From Xanthobacter autotrophicus (GTDB lineage Bacteria > Pseudomonadota > Alphaproteobacteria > Rhizobiales > Xanthobacteraceae), in assembly GCF_029991245.1 (NCBI RefSeq), contig NZ_JAIVFO010000014.1:1-49079 (forward strand): DNA of 49,079 nt, in the 5' to 3' direction. The notes beneath the pieces were generated by a model. It was not told the origin of the DNA. It did no database searches and worked only from the letters and a program-made list of their open reading frames with translations. Shown piece after piece: positions 24,153-32,030 of the stretch. The position numbers were made by a program, and so were the translations under genes. Position 1 is the first letter of the stretch; the number at the start of each line of letters is the position of its first letter.

Positions 24153-24973
24153 GCACGCCTATTCCAGAAACCGGGCCCTGCGCCGCATGGGAGGGGCTGC
24201 TGAACGGATACCTCGATGGCGAGCTGGATGCCGCCCATGTGATGGACGTGGAACGCCACCTCGCCGGTTGCCCCGCATGTGCGGGCGCCCTCGAACGCAT
24301 GACGCTGGTGCGGCGGGTCATGAGCCAGGATGACGTGCGCTGGCGCGCGCCGCCGGCCCTGCGCGACAGCGTGATTGCCACCTTCGCGCGGGAACGCAGC
24401 GCGGCGGCGGCCGGGCCTTCCGGGATGGCCGGTCTGGTCGGCCGGCTGCGCGCCATGCTGCCCTCGCTCCGGCGCTGGAGCGTCATTCCTTCGCTGGCGG
24501 TGCTCGCGGTGGCGCTGCTCCTGGTGGTGTTGCCGCCGAGGGGCGGGTCATCGCTGGAGGAGGAACTGGTCGCCGGCCATGTCCGCTCCCTGCTGGCGGA
24601 GCATCTCACCGACGTGGCAAGCTCGAACCAACACACGGTGAAGCCCTGGTTCGGCGGTAAAATCGATTTCTCGCCCCCGGTGGTGGATCTTGCGGCGCGT
24701 GGCTTTCCGCTGGCGGGGGGGCGGCTCGACTATATCGGCGGGCGGGTGGTGGCGGCCCTCGTCTATCGCCGCAACGGGCATGTCATCAATGTCTTCGTCT
24801 GGCCTGCCGGCTCCGACGCGCGCGTACCCAAGGCGTTCATGGCGCGCGCCCATGAGGGCTACACCCTTCTCAACTGGTCCGAGGCTGGCCTGACCTACTG
24901 GGCCATCTCCGACCTCAACACGGTGGAACTCAAGGAATTCCAGGAGGATTTCCTTGAGGCGCTGCCGAAATAG
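24149..24973 (+). CDS. Membrane anti-sigma factor with zinc-finger domain
   Basis: A 274-residue anti-sigma factor. The zf-HC2/ASD domain has His37, Cys41 and Cys44 in ERHLAGCPAC. One membrane helix (VIPSLAVLAVALLLVVL, near 113-129) precedes a periplasmic domain of about 145 residues. That domain contains FPLAGGRLDYIGGRVVAALVYRRNGH, a pattern common to transmembrane anti-sigma factors in Proteobacteria. It is coupled to the sigma gene by the ATGA overlap and ends 3 bp from the convergent haloacid dehalogenase. Confidence 0.9.
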   Translation: MSTPIPETGPCAAWEGLLNGYLDGELDAAHVMDVERHLAGCPACAGALERMTLVRRVMSQDDVRWRAPPALRDSVIATFARERSAAAAGPSGMAGLVGRLRAMLPSLRRWSVIPSLAVLAVALLLVVLPPRGGSSLEEELVAGHVRSLLAEHLTDVASSNQHTVKPWFGGKIDFSPPVVDLAARGFPLAGGRLDYIGGRVVAALVYRRNGHVINVFVWPAGSDARVPKAFMARAHEGYTLLNWSEAGLTYWAISDLNTVELKEFQEDFLEALPK

Positions 24974-24976
24974 GGT

Positions 24977-25729
24977 TCAGGTGGCGACGGCGAGGCGCGA
25001 CAGGTCGGCGAGGGAGGAGACCACGAAATCCGGCGCATAACCGAGAGCTTCCTCCTGGGTGCGTAACGCCTTGTAGAGCGTCACTGGCCGCAGCGCGCCG
25101 GCGGTGTTGCTCCTCTGCTCAGAGATCTCTTGGGTGAGTGCACCCTGGGGCACGCGCACAATACGGGCGACGCGGAAGCCGAAGCGCTTGGCGCCGGCGA
25201 TGTCGAAGCCGTTCGAGGAGACGAAGACCACCTCATGCGGCTTCACTCCGAGCCGCTCCTCCACCAGCTCGTAGGCGCGCGGGTCAGGCTTGAACACACG
25301 CTTTTCGTCCACGCTGATGGTGCTCTCGATCAGGTCGCGCAGGGCGGAGCCACCCACCAGCGTATCGAGCATCTGCGGGCTGCCGTTGGACAGGATGGCC
25401 CGGCGCGCGCCGGACAGGCCGATAAGCGCTGGCACGGCGTCCGGATAGGGCGTGAGGCGGTTATAGGCCTCGGCCATATCATCGAACAAGGTGGCGGTGG
25501 GTGTGAGGCCGAGAACGCCGAGGGTGTAGGTCAGCGCCTCCCGCGTCACCGTCCAGAAGTCGCGGTAGTCGTTCATGAGCGAGCGCAGCCAGCTGTATTC
25601 CAGCTGCTTCATGCGCCAGATCTGGGTGATGATCTCGCCATGGCCGGGAAAGGCCCGTTCGGTCACGTCGGCGACCGACTGCACGTCATAGAGGGTGCCG
25701 TAGGCGTCGAACACGAAGGCCTTGATCAT
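24977..25729 (-). CDS. Type II (S)-2-haloacid dehalogenase
   Basis: A 250-residue HAD-superfamily hydrolase that removes halide from short (S)-2-haloalkanoic acids via an aspartyl ester. The nucleophile is Asp8 in FDAYGTLYD. The family signatures QLEYSWLRSLM, ILSNGSPQML, the Lys in DEKRVFKPDPRAY, and VVFVSSNGFDIAGAKRFGF are all present. It closely resembles DhlB of Xanthobacter autotrophicus from memory. It follows a TetR regulator by 53 bp on the same strand, a likely two-gene regulated unit. Natural substrates could include chloroacetate or 2-chloropropionate. Confidence 0.9.
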   Translation of the reverse strand: MIKAFVFDAYGTLYDVQSVADVTERAFPGHGEIITQIWRMKQLEYSWLRSLMNDYRDFWTVTREALTYTLGVLGLTPTATLFDDMAEAYNRLTPYPDAVPALIGLSGARRAILSNGSPQMLDTLVGGSALRDLIESTISVDEKRVFKPDPRAYELVEERLGVKPHEVVFVSSNGFDIAGAKRFGFRVARIVRVPQGALTQEISEQRSNTAGALRPVTLYKALRTQEEALGYAPDFVVSSLADLSRLAVAT

Positions 25730-25782
25730 GGGCGCTTTCTCTCCGGATCGATGAAAGGGACCGCTGCTCCGGACGGCCCGGC

Positions 25783-26373
25783 TCAGCTCGGCTCCAGTGC
25801 CGCAAGCGCCGGACGCAGCACGCCTTCCAGCAGCGCCCGCTCGGGCCGGATGCGGGACAGGACCCGGATGCCGAGCAGCACGCCGAGCAGCATGCGCGCG
25901 AGATCCTCCGCCGTCTGATCGGCACTGATGGCGCCGTCCTTCTGGCCCGCCGCCACGCGGCGGCGGAAGAAGGCTTCGATCTCGCCGAGGGTGCGGCCTG
26001 CGGCAGCCCGCATGTCGGGATCGTGGGGGCCGAGTTCCACGGCGGCATTGACCACCATGCAGCCTTTCATGTCCGGATCGTTCAGCGAGCGCTCCATCAC
26101 CTCGTCGAAGAAGGCGCCGATGGCCGCACGCGGGGCGACGGCGGGATCCTCCAGGCGCCGGATGCGGTCGGCCACGCTCTCGTCCACATAGCGCTGAAGC
26201 GCGCGTTCATAGAGCGCGTGCTTGTCGCCGAAGGCGTTGTAGAGGCTGGCTCCGGTCAGCCCCATGCTGGACGCGAGGTCGCGCACGGAGGTGGCCTCAT
26301 AGCCGCGCGTCCAGAAGCAGTGGATCGCCGCGTCCAGAACCTCGTTTTCGTCGAACGCCCTTGGCCGTGCCAT
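25783..26373 (-). CDS. TetR family repressor
   Basis: A 196-residue TetR protein. The N-terminal helix-turn-helix includes AIHCFWTRGYEATSVRDLASSMGLTGASLYNAFGDKHALYERAL in the conventional order. The C-terminal ligand domain has a MKGCMVVNAAVELGPHDPD segment characteristic of the AcuR/RutR-like subgroup that senses small electrophiles. It sits immediately upstream of the haloacid dehalogenase and probably controls it. No obvious operator palindrome was identified in the gap before its start. Confidence 0.88.
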   Translation of the reverse strand: MARPRAFDENEVLDAAIHCFWTRGYEATSVRDLASSMGLTGASLYNAFGDKHALYERALQRYVDESVADRIRRLEDPAVAPRAAIGAFFDEVMERSLNDPDMKGCMVVNAAVELGPHDPDMRAAAGRTLGEIEAFFRRRVAAGQKDGAISADQTAEDLARMLLGVLLGIRVLSRIRPERALLEGVLRPALAALEPS

Positions 26374-26426
26374 GTCTCACGTGGTCTTTCTTCGTTGGGG
26401 TACGCGGGCAAGGCTAGAGCGTTAAT

Positions 26427-26471
26427 GCGTTTTCTTCACGCGAACCGGTATCCACTTCGCTCGAAAACGCT
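26427..26471 (-). repeat. Dispersed palindromic repeat, copy C
   Basis: It is base-for-base the same as copy A over the 45-bp core (GCGTTTTC arm, inner GCGAA/TTCGC pair, GAAAACGC arm). Read on the minus strand it starts 22 bp after the stop of the glutathione transferase at 26494. Confidence 0.9.
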
Positions 26472-26493
26472 CCAGCGCCCGCCCGCCTTGTCG

Positions 26494-27207
26494 TCACCCG
26501 GCGCGGCGCGCGGTCTGGCCGAAGAGGATCTTCTTGCCTTCCTCGGTCACCGCCGGACGGCTGGAATAGGGCTCGCCCCTGGCATAGGCGGCGATGGTCG
26601 CCGGCCGCGCCGCCACGGCCTCGAACCAGCGCTTGAGGTGGGGGAAGTCGGCGAGATCCTGGCTCTGGCGCTGGTAGGGCACGATCCAGGGATAGATGGC
26701 CATGTCGGCGATGGAATAGTCCGCGCCCGCCACATATGCCGCCCCGGTTTCGGCTTTCGCCGCCAGCCGGCGGTCGAGCACGCCGTAGAGCCGGTTCGTC
26801 TCCTTCACGTAGCGCTCGATGGCGTAGGGGATCTTCTCTGGCGCGTACTGGCTGAAATGGTGGTTCTGCCCGGCCATGGGGCCAAGCCCGCCCATCTGCC
26901 AGAACAGCCATTGGGTGACGCTGGTGCGGCTGCGCAGGTCGGCGGGGATGAAGCGCCCCGTCTTCTCGGCGAGATAGAGCAGGATGGCGCCGGATTCGAA
27001 CACCGAGATCGACGCACCCTTGTCGGCGGGTTCGTGATCGACGATGGCTGGCATGCGGTTGTTGGGCGCAATCGCAAGAAAATCCGGCTTGAACTGGTCT
27101 CCGGCGCTGATATCCACCGGGACAATCCGGTAGTCGAGCCCGGTCTCTTCCAGAAAGAGCGTGATCTTGTGGCCGTTGGGTGTCGGCCAATAATAAAGAT
27201 CGATCAT
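26494..27207 (-). CDS. Glutathione S-transferase (Nu/YfcG-like), copy 1
   Basis: A 237-residue GST. The thioredoxin-fold half starts MIDLYYWPTPNGHKITLFLEE; the SNAIL-type motif appears as FESGAILLYLAEK. The all-helical half includes ADYSIADMAIYPWIVPY, the usual N-capping region. The TPNG pattern places it with YfcG-like enzymes having disulfide-bond reductase or conjugating activity. The ATG at 27207 is preceded by a weak ribosome site. It is divergent from a second GST with related sequence. Confidence 0.88.
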   Translation of the reverse strand: MIDLYYWPTPNGHKITLFLEETGLDYRIVPVDISAGDQFKPDFLAIAPNNRMPAIVDHEPADKGASISVFESGAILLYLAEKTGRFIPADLRSRTSVTQWLFWQMGGLGPMAGQNHHFSQYAPEKIPYAIERYVKETNRLYGVLDRRLAAKAETGAAYVAGADYSIADMAIYPWIVPYQRQSQDLADFPHLKRWFEAVAARPATIAAYARGEPYSSRPAVTEEGKKILFGQTARRAG

Positions 27208-27375
27208 TCTCAGAGCCCTTGATGCGCTGAACGCCACGCGGATCCGCCAGCGTCACATAAAATTCGCGGATGCGATCTTGCGATCCCTGCGTCGCCGTGC
27301 ATTCTATATCAGTCGATCTAAAATGCAAATGCGCTCCGTCCGCAAGGCTCGGCCCGCCCTGGCAAAGGTGATCCC

Positions 27376-28086
27376 TTGATCCGCTTCTACTTCCATCCCA
27401 CGCCCAATCCCGCCAAGGTCGCCCTGTTCCTGGAGGAGGCAGGCCTCCCCTACGAGGTGGTGCCCGTCGATACGGCGAAGGGCGAGCAGCACCTGCCGGC
27501 GTTTCGCGCCATCAATCCCAACGGCAAGGTGCCGGCCATCGTCGACACCGAGGGTCCCGGAGGCCGCGAGGTCCGGGTGTTCGATTCCACCGCTATCCTG
27601 CTCTATCTCGCGGAGAAGACGGGGCAGTTCCTGGGCACGCCTCAGGACCGGCCGGAGCTTCTGTCCTGGCTGCTCTTCCTTGCCAGCGGGCTCGGCCCGT
27701 TCTCGGGGCAGGCGGTGCATTTCCAGCATGCGGCGCCGCAGGGCCTCGACTATGCCGTCAACCGCTACCGTCGGGAAGTGGAGCGGCACTACAAGGTGCT
27801 CGACGACCATCTTGCCACCCGCCGCTTCATCGTGGGCGAAACCTACACCATCGCTGACATGTCGGCCTGGGGCTGGCTCGACCGCGCCGCGCGGGTGTTG
27901 AAGGTGGAGAGCGATCCCCTGTCCGGCTTCCCCAACCTGAAGCGCTGGTTCGCGGAGATCGACGGCCGCGCGGCGATGGCGCGCGCCCGCGCGGTGGGCA
28001 CGGACCACAGCTTCAAGGCTTCCGGCGACGAGGAAAGCCGCCGCGCCCTTTTCCCCTCCAACTATCCGCCCGCGGCGGCGAAGTGA
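27376..28086 (+). CDS. Glutathione S-transferase (Nu/YfcG-like), copy 2
   Basis: A 236-residue GST related to its divergent neighbour (FYFHPTPNPAKVALFLEEAG; FDSTAILLYLAEKTG; YTIADMSAWGWLDRA). The TTG start at 27376 has AAAGGTG just upstream and lines up with the usual first strand. It leads an SDR gene by 37 bp, so the pair is probably one transcript. The intergenic 168 bp between the two GST genes must hold both promoters. Confidence 0.88.
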   Translation: MIRFYFHPTPNPAKVALFLEEAGLPYEVVPVDTAKGEQHLPAFRAINPNGKVPAIVDTEGPGGREVRVFDSTAILLYLAEKTGQFLGTPQDRPELLSWLLFLASGLGPFSGQAVHFQHAAPQGLDYAVNRYRREVERHYKVLDDHLATRRFIVGETYTIADMSAWGWLDRAARVLKVESDPLSGFPNLKRWFAEIDGRAAMARARAVGTDHSFKASGDEESRRALFPSNYPPAAAK

Positions 28087-28123
28087 GCCGACCGGCGCTG
28101 GTGGTCTCTCGAAGGAAGAAGCC

Positions 28124-28927
28124 ATGAAGATCGAAGGAAAGCGGGTCCTCGTCACCGGGGGCTCGAGCGGCATCGGTCGCGCCATTACCGCCGCTCTTCT
28201 TGAGAAGGGCGCGCGGGTGGTGATCAGCGGCCGCAGGCAGGATGCCATCGACGCGACGGTGGCCGAACTCAAGGCCAAGGGCGAGATCCATGGCATCCGC
28301 GCCGACGTGACCGAGACGGCCGGGCGGGTGGCGACGCTCGATGGCGAGCTGGCGCACCTGGGTGGGCTCGATATCCTCGTCAACAATGCAGGTGGCGTGC
28401 GCGCTGGCCGTCTGGAGGAGACGAGCGAGGCCGAAATCCGTGCCATGGTGGAGGTGGACCTTGTCGCCCCCATCCTCCTCACCCGCGCTGCCCTGCCGGC
28501 GCTCCGGGCCAGCGGCGAGGGGCTGATCGCCGACGTCACCTCAGCCATCGCGCTCATCGGCATGCCCTTCTATGCCACCTATGCCGCCACCAAGGCAGGC
28601 CTTGCACGTTTCGACGAGGCGCTTCGGCGGGAACTGGTGGGTGAGGGCGTGGGTGTGCTGACCATCTATCCCGGTGCGACGGATACCCCGATGATGCGCA
28701 CAAGCCGGGCCGGCGCCGAGGTGGGCTTCACCAAGGAGCCGGCGGAGGCGGTTGCGGACGCGGTCATCGTCGCCATCGAAGGGGATGGATTCGAGGTGGT
28801 GCGGGGTGGCGAGGCCCGGGCACAGATGATCGCCCTCAATCGCTCCGACCCCACCGCCCTCGACCGACGCTTCGCCGATCTCAAGCCGGCGCTGGCCGAG
28901 GCGGTGCGCGACCACTCGGCGCTATAG
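28124..28927 (+). CDS. Short-chain dehydrogenase/reductase
   Basis: A 267-residue classical SDR. The cofactor motif TGGSSGIG is at 11-18, LVNNAGG near 85-91, catalytic Ser140, Tyr153 and Lys157 (YAATK). A basic residue after the glycine loop (SGRRQD) suggests NADP(H). It is downstream of GST copy 2, pointing to a shared role in detoxifying or reducing an electrophilic or carbonyl compound; substrate unknown. Confidence 0.9.
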   Translation: MKIEGKRVLVTGGSSGIGRAITAALLEKGARVVISGRRQDAIDATVAELKAKGEIHGIRADVTETAGRVATLDGELAHLGGLDILVNNAGGVRAGRLEETSEAEIRAMVEVDLVAPILLTRAALPALRASGEGLIADVTSAIALIGMPFYATYAATKAGLARFDEALRRELVGEGVGVLTIYPGATDTPMMRTSRAGAEVGFTKEPAEAVADAVIVAIEGDGFEVVRGGEARAQMIALNRSDPTALDRRFADLKPALAEAVRDHSAL

Positions 28928-29139
28928 CGGGCGGCGGCTACGGTTCGCATCCGGAAACGCCAAAGGACGAGGTCTTGAAATGAGTGGCGCCGGTTGGCGC
29001 CGCCTGGGCGGCTCCCTCCAGAGGCTGTCCTTCGGAGTAAAAAGCGCAAGGGACGGCTTGGAGCCCCCGGCTCGTCGCGGATTGCCGGCCAGGACAATTC
29101 GCATTTGCGACTGGATCGCGTACTGGTGCAAAATAAGGC

Positions 29140-29676
29140 ATGCCTTCTTCCGCGCCACAGCCCGGCCCCCCATCCGAAACACGCGCTCCCCCGCGTAGCT
29201 TTCTTGGCAGAGACGGGCGCACGCTCCTGCTCTGGTGCTGGCAGGGGCTGGGCGGGACGCTGGCGATCGCCGCCATGGAAATCGCGGCCTATTTCGGTGA
29301 GACGCCGCTGGCACTCATTCCGTTCGCGACCTCCATCGTTCTGGTCCTGGGCATGCCTGAGGCAGAGGCGGCCCAGCCCCGGGCGCTGGTTGGCGGCCAT
29401 CTGGTCTCGACGCTGGTGGGCCTGGCCATGCTCGCGGTTTTCGGGCGCTCCGAGCCGGCGGCGGCGGTGGCGGTGGGACTCGCGATGGTCGCCATGCGGG
29501 CCAGCGGCACCATGCATCCACCGGCGGCCATCAATCCCATTATCGTGGTGATGGAGACTATGAAGCCCGGTTTCCTGCTGATCCCAGTGGGCGTCGGCGC
29601 CGTGCTTCTGTCGCTCTATGCGTTCGGCTGGCACAATATGGCCCGGCGGGGAAGCTGGCCGTCGCGCTGGTGGTAG
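29140..29676 (+). CDS. HPP family membrane protein
   Basis: A 178-residue integral membrane protein with about four to five helices and the signature MHPPAAINP near residue 125. HPP proteins are proposed transporters (nitrite in chloroplast relatives), with unclear substrate in bacteria. The first 20 residues are polar and Pro-rich. The 212 bp upstream hold no recognised gene; GGCGCC-GGTT-GGCGCC near 28986 is a short palindrome after the SDR. Confidence 0.85.
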   Translation: MPSSAPQPGPPSETRAPPRSFLGRDGRTLLLWCWQGLGGTLAIAAMEIAAYFGETPLALIPFATSIVLVLGMPEAEAAQPRALVGGHLVSTLVGLAMLAVFGRSEPAAAVAVGLAMVAMRASGTMHPPAAINPIIVVMETMKPGFLLIPVGVGAVLLSLYAFGWHNMARRGSWPSRWW

Positions 29677-29833
29677 GCCCGGAGCGGTAACCACGGTCAA
29701 GGGCTCTCGCCATCATCCTGGCTGCCGGGGCCGCCAATACGAACAGCCGCCGCCTGCCGTGCGCTTTCGGATGAGCGCATGTCATGAGTAGCCCTCAGCC
29801 CGTGGGCTTGCCTTGCACGATTGTGCGATGGTC

Positions 29834-30211
29834 TCAGACAAACTGCTGGAGGCCGTGGCCAACGGACCAATTTTCCTTCGCGGCATCGGCGATGACCACG
29901 AACACGTTTTCCGGCCGGATGCCCGGGTTCTCGCCGAGCAGCTCCGCAATACGCCTGAACAGCGCCTTCTTCTGCTCCGCTGTGCGGGTATTGAAGACGG
30001 TGATCCCGATATAGACGAGATCGTCGCTCCTCGTGACACCGAAGGCCGCACCGTAGCGGAAGTTCGCGGCGTCATGCTCGCTGATAGTCATGAACTGGTC
30101 GTCTTCGGGCACGCCAAGCGTCTCGCGCAGAGCGCGGTAGAGGCTGTCGAAAATGGCCTGCCGGTACGCTGCGGGCTTTCCGGCGCGCATTGAGATGTGA
30201 ATGAGCGGCAT
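29834..30211 (-). CDS. Tautomerase family protein
   Basis: A 125-residue member of the 4-oxalocrotonate tautomerase/MIF superfamily. After Met removal Pro1 is the catalytic base (MPLIHISMRAGK). The conserved VYIGITVFNTRTAEQKKALFRRIAELL segment follows. The ATG at 30211 is fixed by this proline. It is divergent from the LysR gene at 30308, which likely regulates it. Confidence 0.88.
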   Translation of the reverse strand: MPLIHISMRAGKPAAYRQAIFDSLYRALRETLGVPEDDQFMTISEHDAANFRYGAAFGVTRSDDLVYIGITVFNTRTAEQKKALFRRIAELLGENPGIRPENVFVVIADAAKENWSVGHGLQQFV

Positions 30212-30274
30212 CGCGAGTCCTTTGCTTCTGTGACCCGTTTCAAGGTTAGACGCCGTCCTGTCATTTCGATATGC

Positions 30275-30293
30275 TATGAATAATAATATGAAT
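30275..30293. promoter_or_regulatory. AT-rich direct repeat between tautomerase and LysR genes
   Basis: TATGAAT at 30275-30281 recurs at 30287-30293, a 12-bp period (about one helical turn), just before the LysR start. It could be a regulator-binding site. The surrounding 40 bp are AT-rich and should include promoter elements. Confidence 0.35.
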
Positions 30294-30307
30294 GATAATG
30301 ATTGGAA

Positions 30308-31165
30308 ATGATTGAGCGCCCCCTCGACCTGGACGCCGTCCGGGCTTTCATCTGCATCGCGGAGCTTGGCAGCTTCACCCGCGCGGCCGAAGCGATGCGG
30401 ACGACGCAGGCTGCGATCAGTCTGAAGCTGAAGCGGCTTGAAGAGCGGGTGGGCTGCCGGCTCGTCGAGCGGACGCCTCGCTATGTGCAGCTTACGGCGC
30501 GGGGCGATGCCTTCCTGGAACATGCCCGCGCGCTCTTGGCGGCACAGGATCGCGCCCTCGCCATATTCGCCAAAAGCCGGCAACGCCTCACCATCGGCAT
30601 CAGCGATCATGTGGCGGGCCCCGAGCTTCCCGCCCTGATCGCGCGCATGAACGTGCAAGACCCGCAGTTGCTGATCGAAATCCGAATCGGATCATCGGGC
30701 GATCTGCTTCAAAGCTTCGACCGGCGCGAACTCGACACGGTGATCGTCCGCCTGCATGCGGGGCGGAGCGACGGAGACATGCTCACGGAGGAAAAGTTCG
30801 GCTGGTTCGCTTCACCAAGCTGGCAGCACCGTGCGGGCGAGCCCCTGCCGCTGGCCACGATGGCCGAGCCGTGCGGCGTGCGTGCAATGGCGGGGCAGCT
30901 CCTTGATGGGGCTGGGGTGCCCTGGACGGAAGTTTTCGTCGGCGGGGGCGTCATGGCAGTCGCTGCCGCAGTCATGGCCGGGCTCGGTGTTGCGGCATTG
31001 GCTCCACGCATGCTGCCCTTCGGCGCCGTCGAGGTCGGCCGCAAGTTCGGCCTTCCTGACCTGCCGCGCTTGCCAGTGCTGCTTCACACGAGAATCAGGG
31101 ACGGCCGACCCCGCGATGCGCTCGACGCGCTTTCGGCCGCCTTCAGGAGTGCGGTGCGAGGCTAG
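30308..31165 (+). CDS. LysR family transcriptional regulator
   Basis: About 285 residues. The winged helix runs [42 protein letters not shown] in the standard form. The effector domain ([22 protein letters not shown] onward) belongs to the type found in regulators of small oxidoreductases and transporters. I prefer the ATG at 30308 over a TTG two codons upstream. It is divergent from the tautomerase and immediately followed by decayed transposon DNA. Confidence 0.88.
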   Translation: MIERPLDLDAVRAFICIAELGSFTRAAEAMRTTQAAISLKLKRLEERVGCRLVERTPRYVQLTARGDAFLEHARALLAAQDRALAIFAKSRQRLTIGISDHVAGPELPALIARMNVQDPQLLIEIRIGSSGDLLQSFDRRELDTVIVRLHAGRSDGDMLTEEKFGWFASPSWQHRAGEPLPLATMAEPCGVRAMAGQLLDGAGVPWTEVFVGGGVMAVAAAVMAGLGVAALAPRMLPFGAVEVGRKFGLPDLPRLPVLLHTRIRDGRPRDALDALSAAFRSAVRG

Positions 31166-31196
31166 GAGCCTTCTCTGGTTGCGCAGGGCCGACCAT

Positions 31197-31337
31197 TTGC
31201 GTCTCGCCGGATTGATAGCGCGCCGGGGTAAGCCCCAGATGGGCGCCGACATCCCGCGATCGCCGGAAGCGATCCGGCGGGTCGATCGTCGCCTGGAAGG
31301 CGAGAGCCGTGATCGGTCCGACACCCGGCACGCTCAA
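31197..31337 (-). mobile_element. IS110-family transposase remnant
   Basis: The minus strand encodes [20 protein letters not shown], then [23 protein letters not shown]. This is the C-terminal Transposase_20 signature of IS110/IS116 elements. A stop codon lies just upstream in frame and the match ends near 31200. No RuvC-like N-terminal half is found nearby, so this is a fossil and not a mobile IS. Confidence 0.75.
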
Positions 31338-31388
31338 TCAGCCGCAGGCACAGCGGGGCGGATCGAACGGGACTGGCTGCGGCGCTCT

Positions 31389-31520
31389 ATGAAACTCACA
31401 TTCTATGGAAAGTCGGCCAACGAGGCCGACCAGCAGCTTTCCTTCCGCTATGGGCATCTTCCCAGGCTGCTCAGCCGCTCTGGCGCCATGGATCGCACAT
31501 TCTGGAAGCTGGAAACGTAA
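31389..31520 (+). other. Short open frame of uncertain status in decayed DNA
   Basis: A 43-codon frame opening MKLTFYGKSANEADQQLSFR and ending WKLET. It has no clear ribosome site and resembles nothing I know. It sits between the IS110 remnant and a frameshifted gene, so it is more likely a fragment than a gene. Confidence 0.25.
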
Positions 31521-31532
31521 CGTTACGGCAGG

Positions 31533-31878
31533 GTGACGCCAAGTCTAGAAGTGCGCGGCTTCGCCCAGGTCCAGGGCGTGCAGGCGAACGACTGCCAGAC
31601 CATCTACGACGCCTATGAGGCCCACGCGAAGGTGCCGTCCTATCGGCAGACCATGACCTTCACCGGCGTCCCGCCCATGGAACTCATCGCCATCGGGGAC
31701 ATCATCTACATGAACCATCTATCAATATACGCCGCCGCCCATCGAGGGGGCCGGGCCGCTCGGCCCGCAGCGGGTCTGGATCGGCACCGGCAATGGCCTG
31801 CCCCTGCGCATGACCTCGCAGCAGGAAAATACGGACGTCAATCTCTTCTACGAGAACGTGGTCGCCCCCATTCCATAG
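31533..31878 (+). pseudogene. Frameshifted gene for a secreted-type protein
   Basis: The first part encodes QANDCQTIYDAYEAHAKVP then SYRQTMTFTGVPPMELIAIG and DIIYMN. After about 31715 the coherent sequence continues in another frame as GPQRVWIGTGNGLPLRMTSQ and NLFYENVVAPIP with a stop at 31876. A single reading frame would need at least one frameshift near 31715-31745. No signal peptide remains at the 5' end. The family is not recognised. Confidence 0.5.
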
Positions 31879-31923
31879 CACCGGGGACGCGCCACCTTCT
31901 GGCCGGCCGACTCCGGCGGGCGT

Positions 31924-32030
31924 CATGCCATTGGCTTCGGCCTTCGACCGAGGCCAAGTGGGTTCGCTCAGGCGCCACGCAGGCTTGAACCGACGGGCTA
32001 TGAGTCAAGCTCATCGCCCGTGGCTATCAG
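31924..32030. repeat. 107-bp dispersed repeat, copy 1
   Basis: Aligns by eye with 45586-45693 at roughly 70 percent identity, with shared blocks CATGCCAT, GACCGA, GTGGGT, CGCTCA, GGCTTGA and CAAGCTCAT in the same order. The 3' part is a hairpin: CGGGC-T-ATGAG pairs with CTCAT-C-GCCCG (31994-32020). Confidence 0.6.
31994..32020 (-). terminator. Hairpin following the native stop of the DUF900 hydrolase
   Basis: Two stacked 5-bp stems (CGGGC/GCCCG and ATGAG/CTCAT) with a T-C mismatch and a TCAAG loop, seven bases beyond the inferred original stop at 32027. No strong T-tract follows on the minus strand. It is also part of dispersed repeat copy 1. Confidence 0.45.

Noticed and set aside
28986..29001. 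GGCGCC-GGTT-GGCGCC as terminator of the SDR gene
   Set aside because: A 6-bp self-complementary GC stem is common by chance in this DNA and no T-tract follows.
31389..31520. 43-codon frame as a small gene
   Set aside because: No ribosome site, no homology recognised and flanked by decayed DNA; kept only as a low-confidence open frame.
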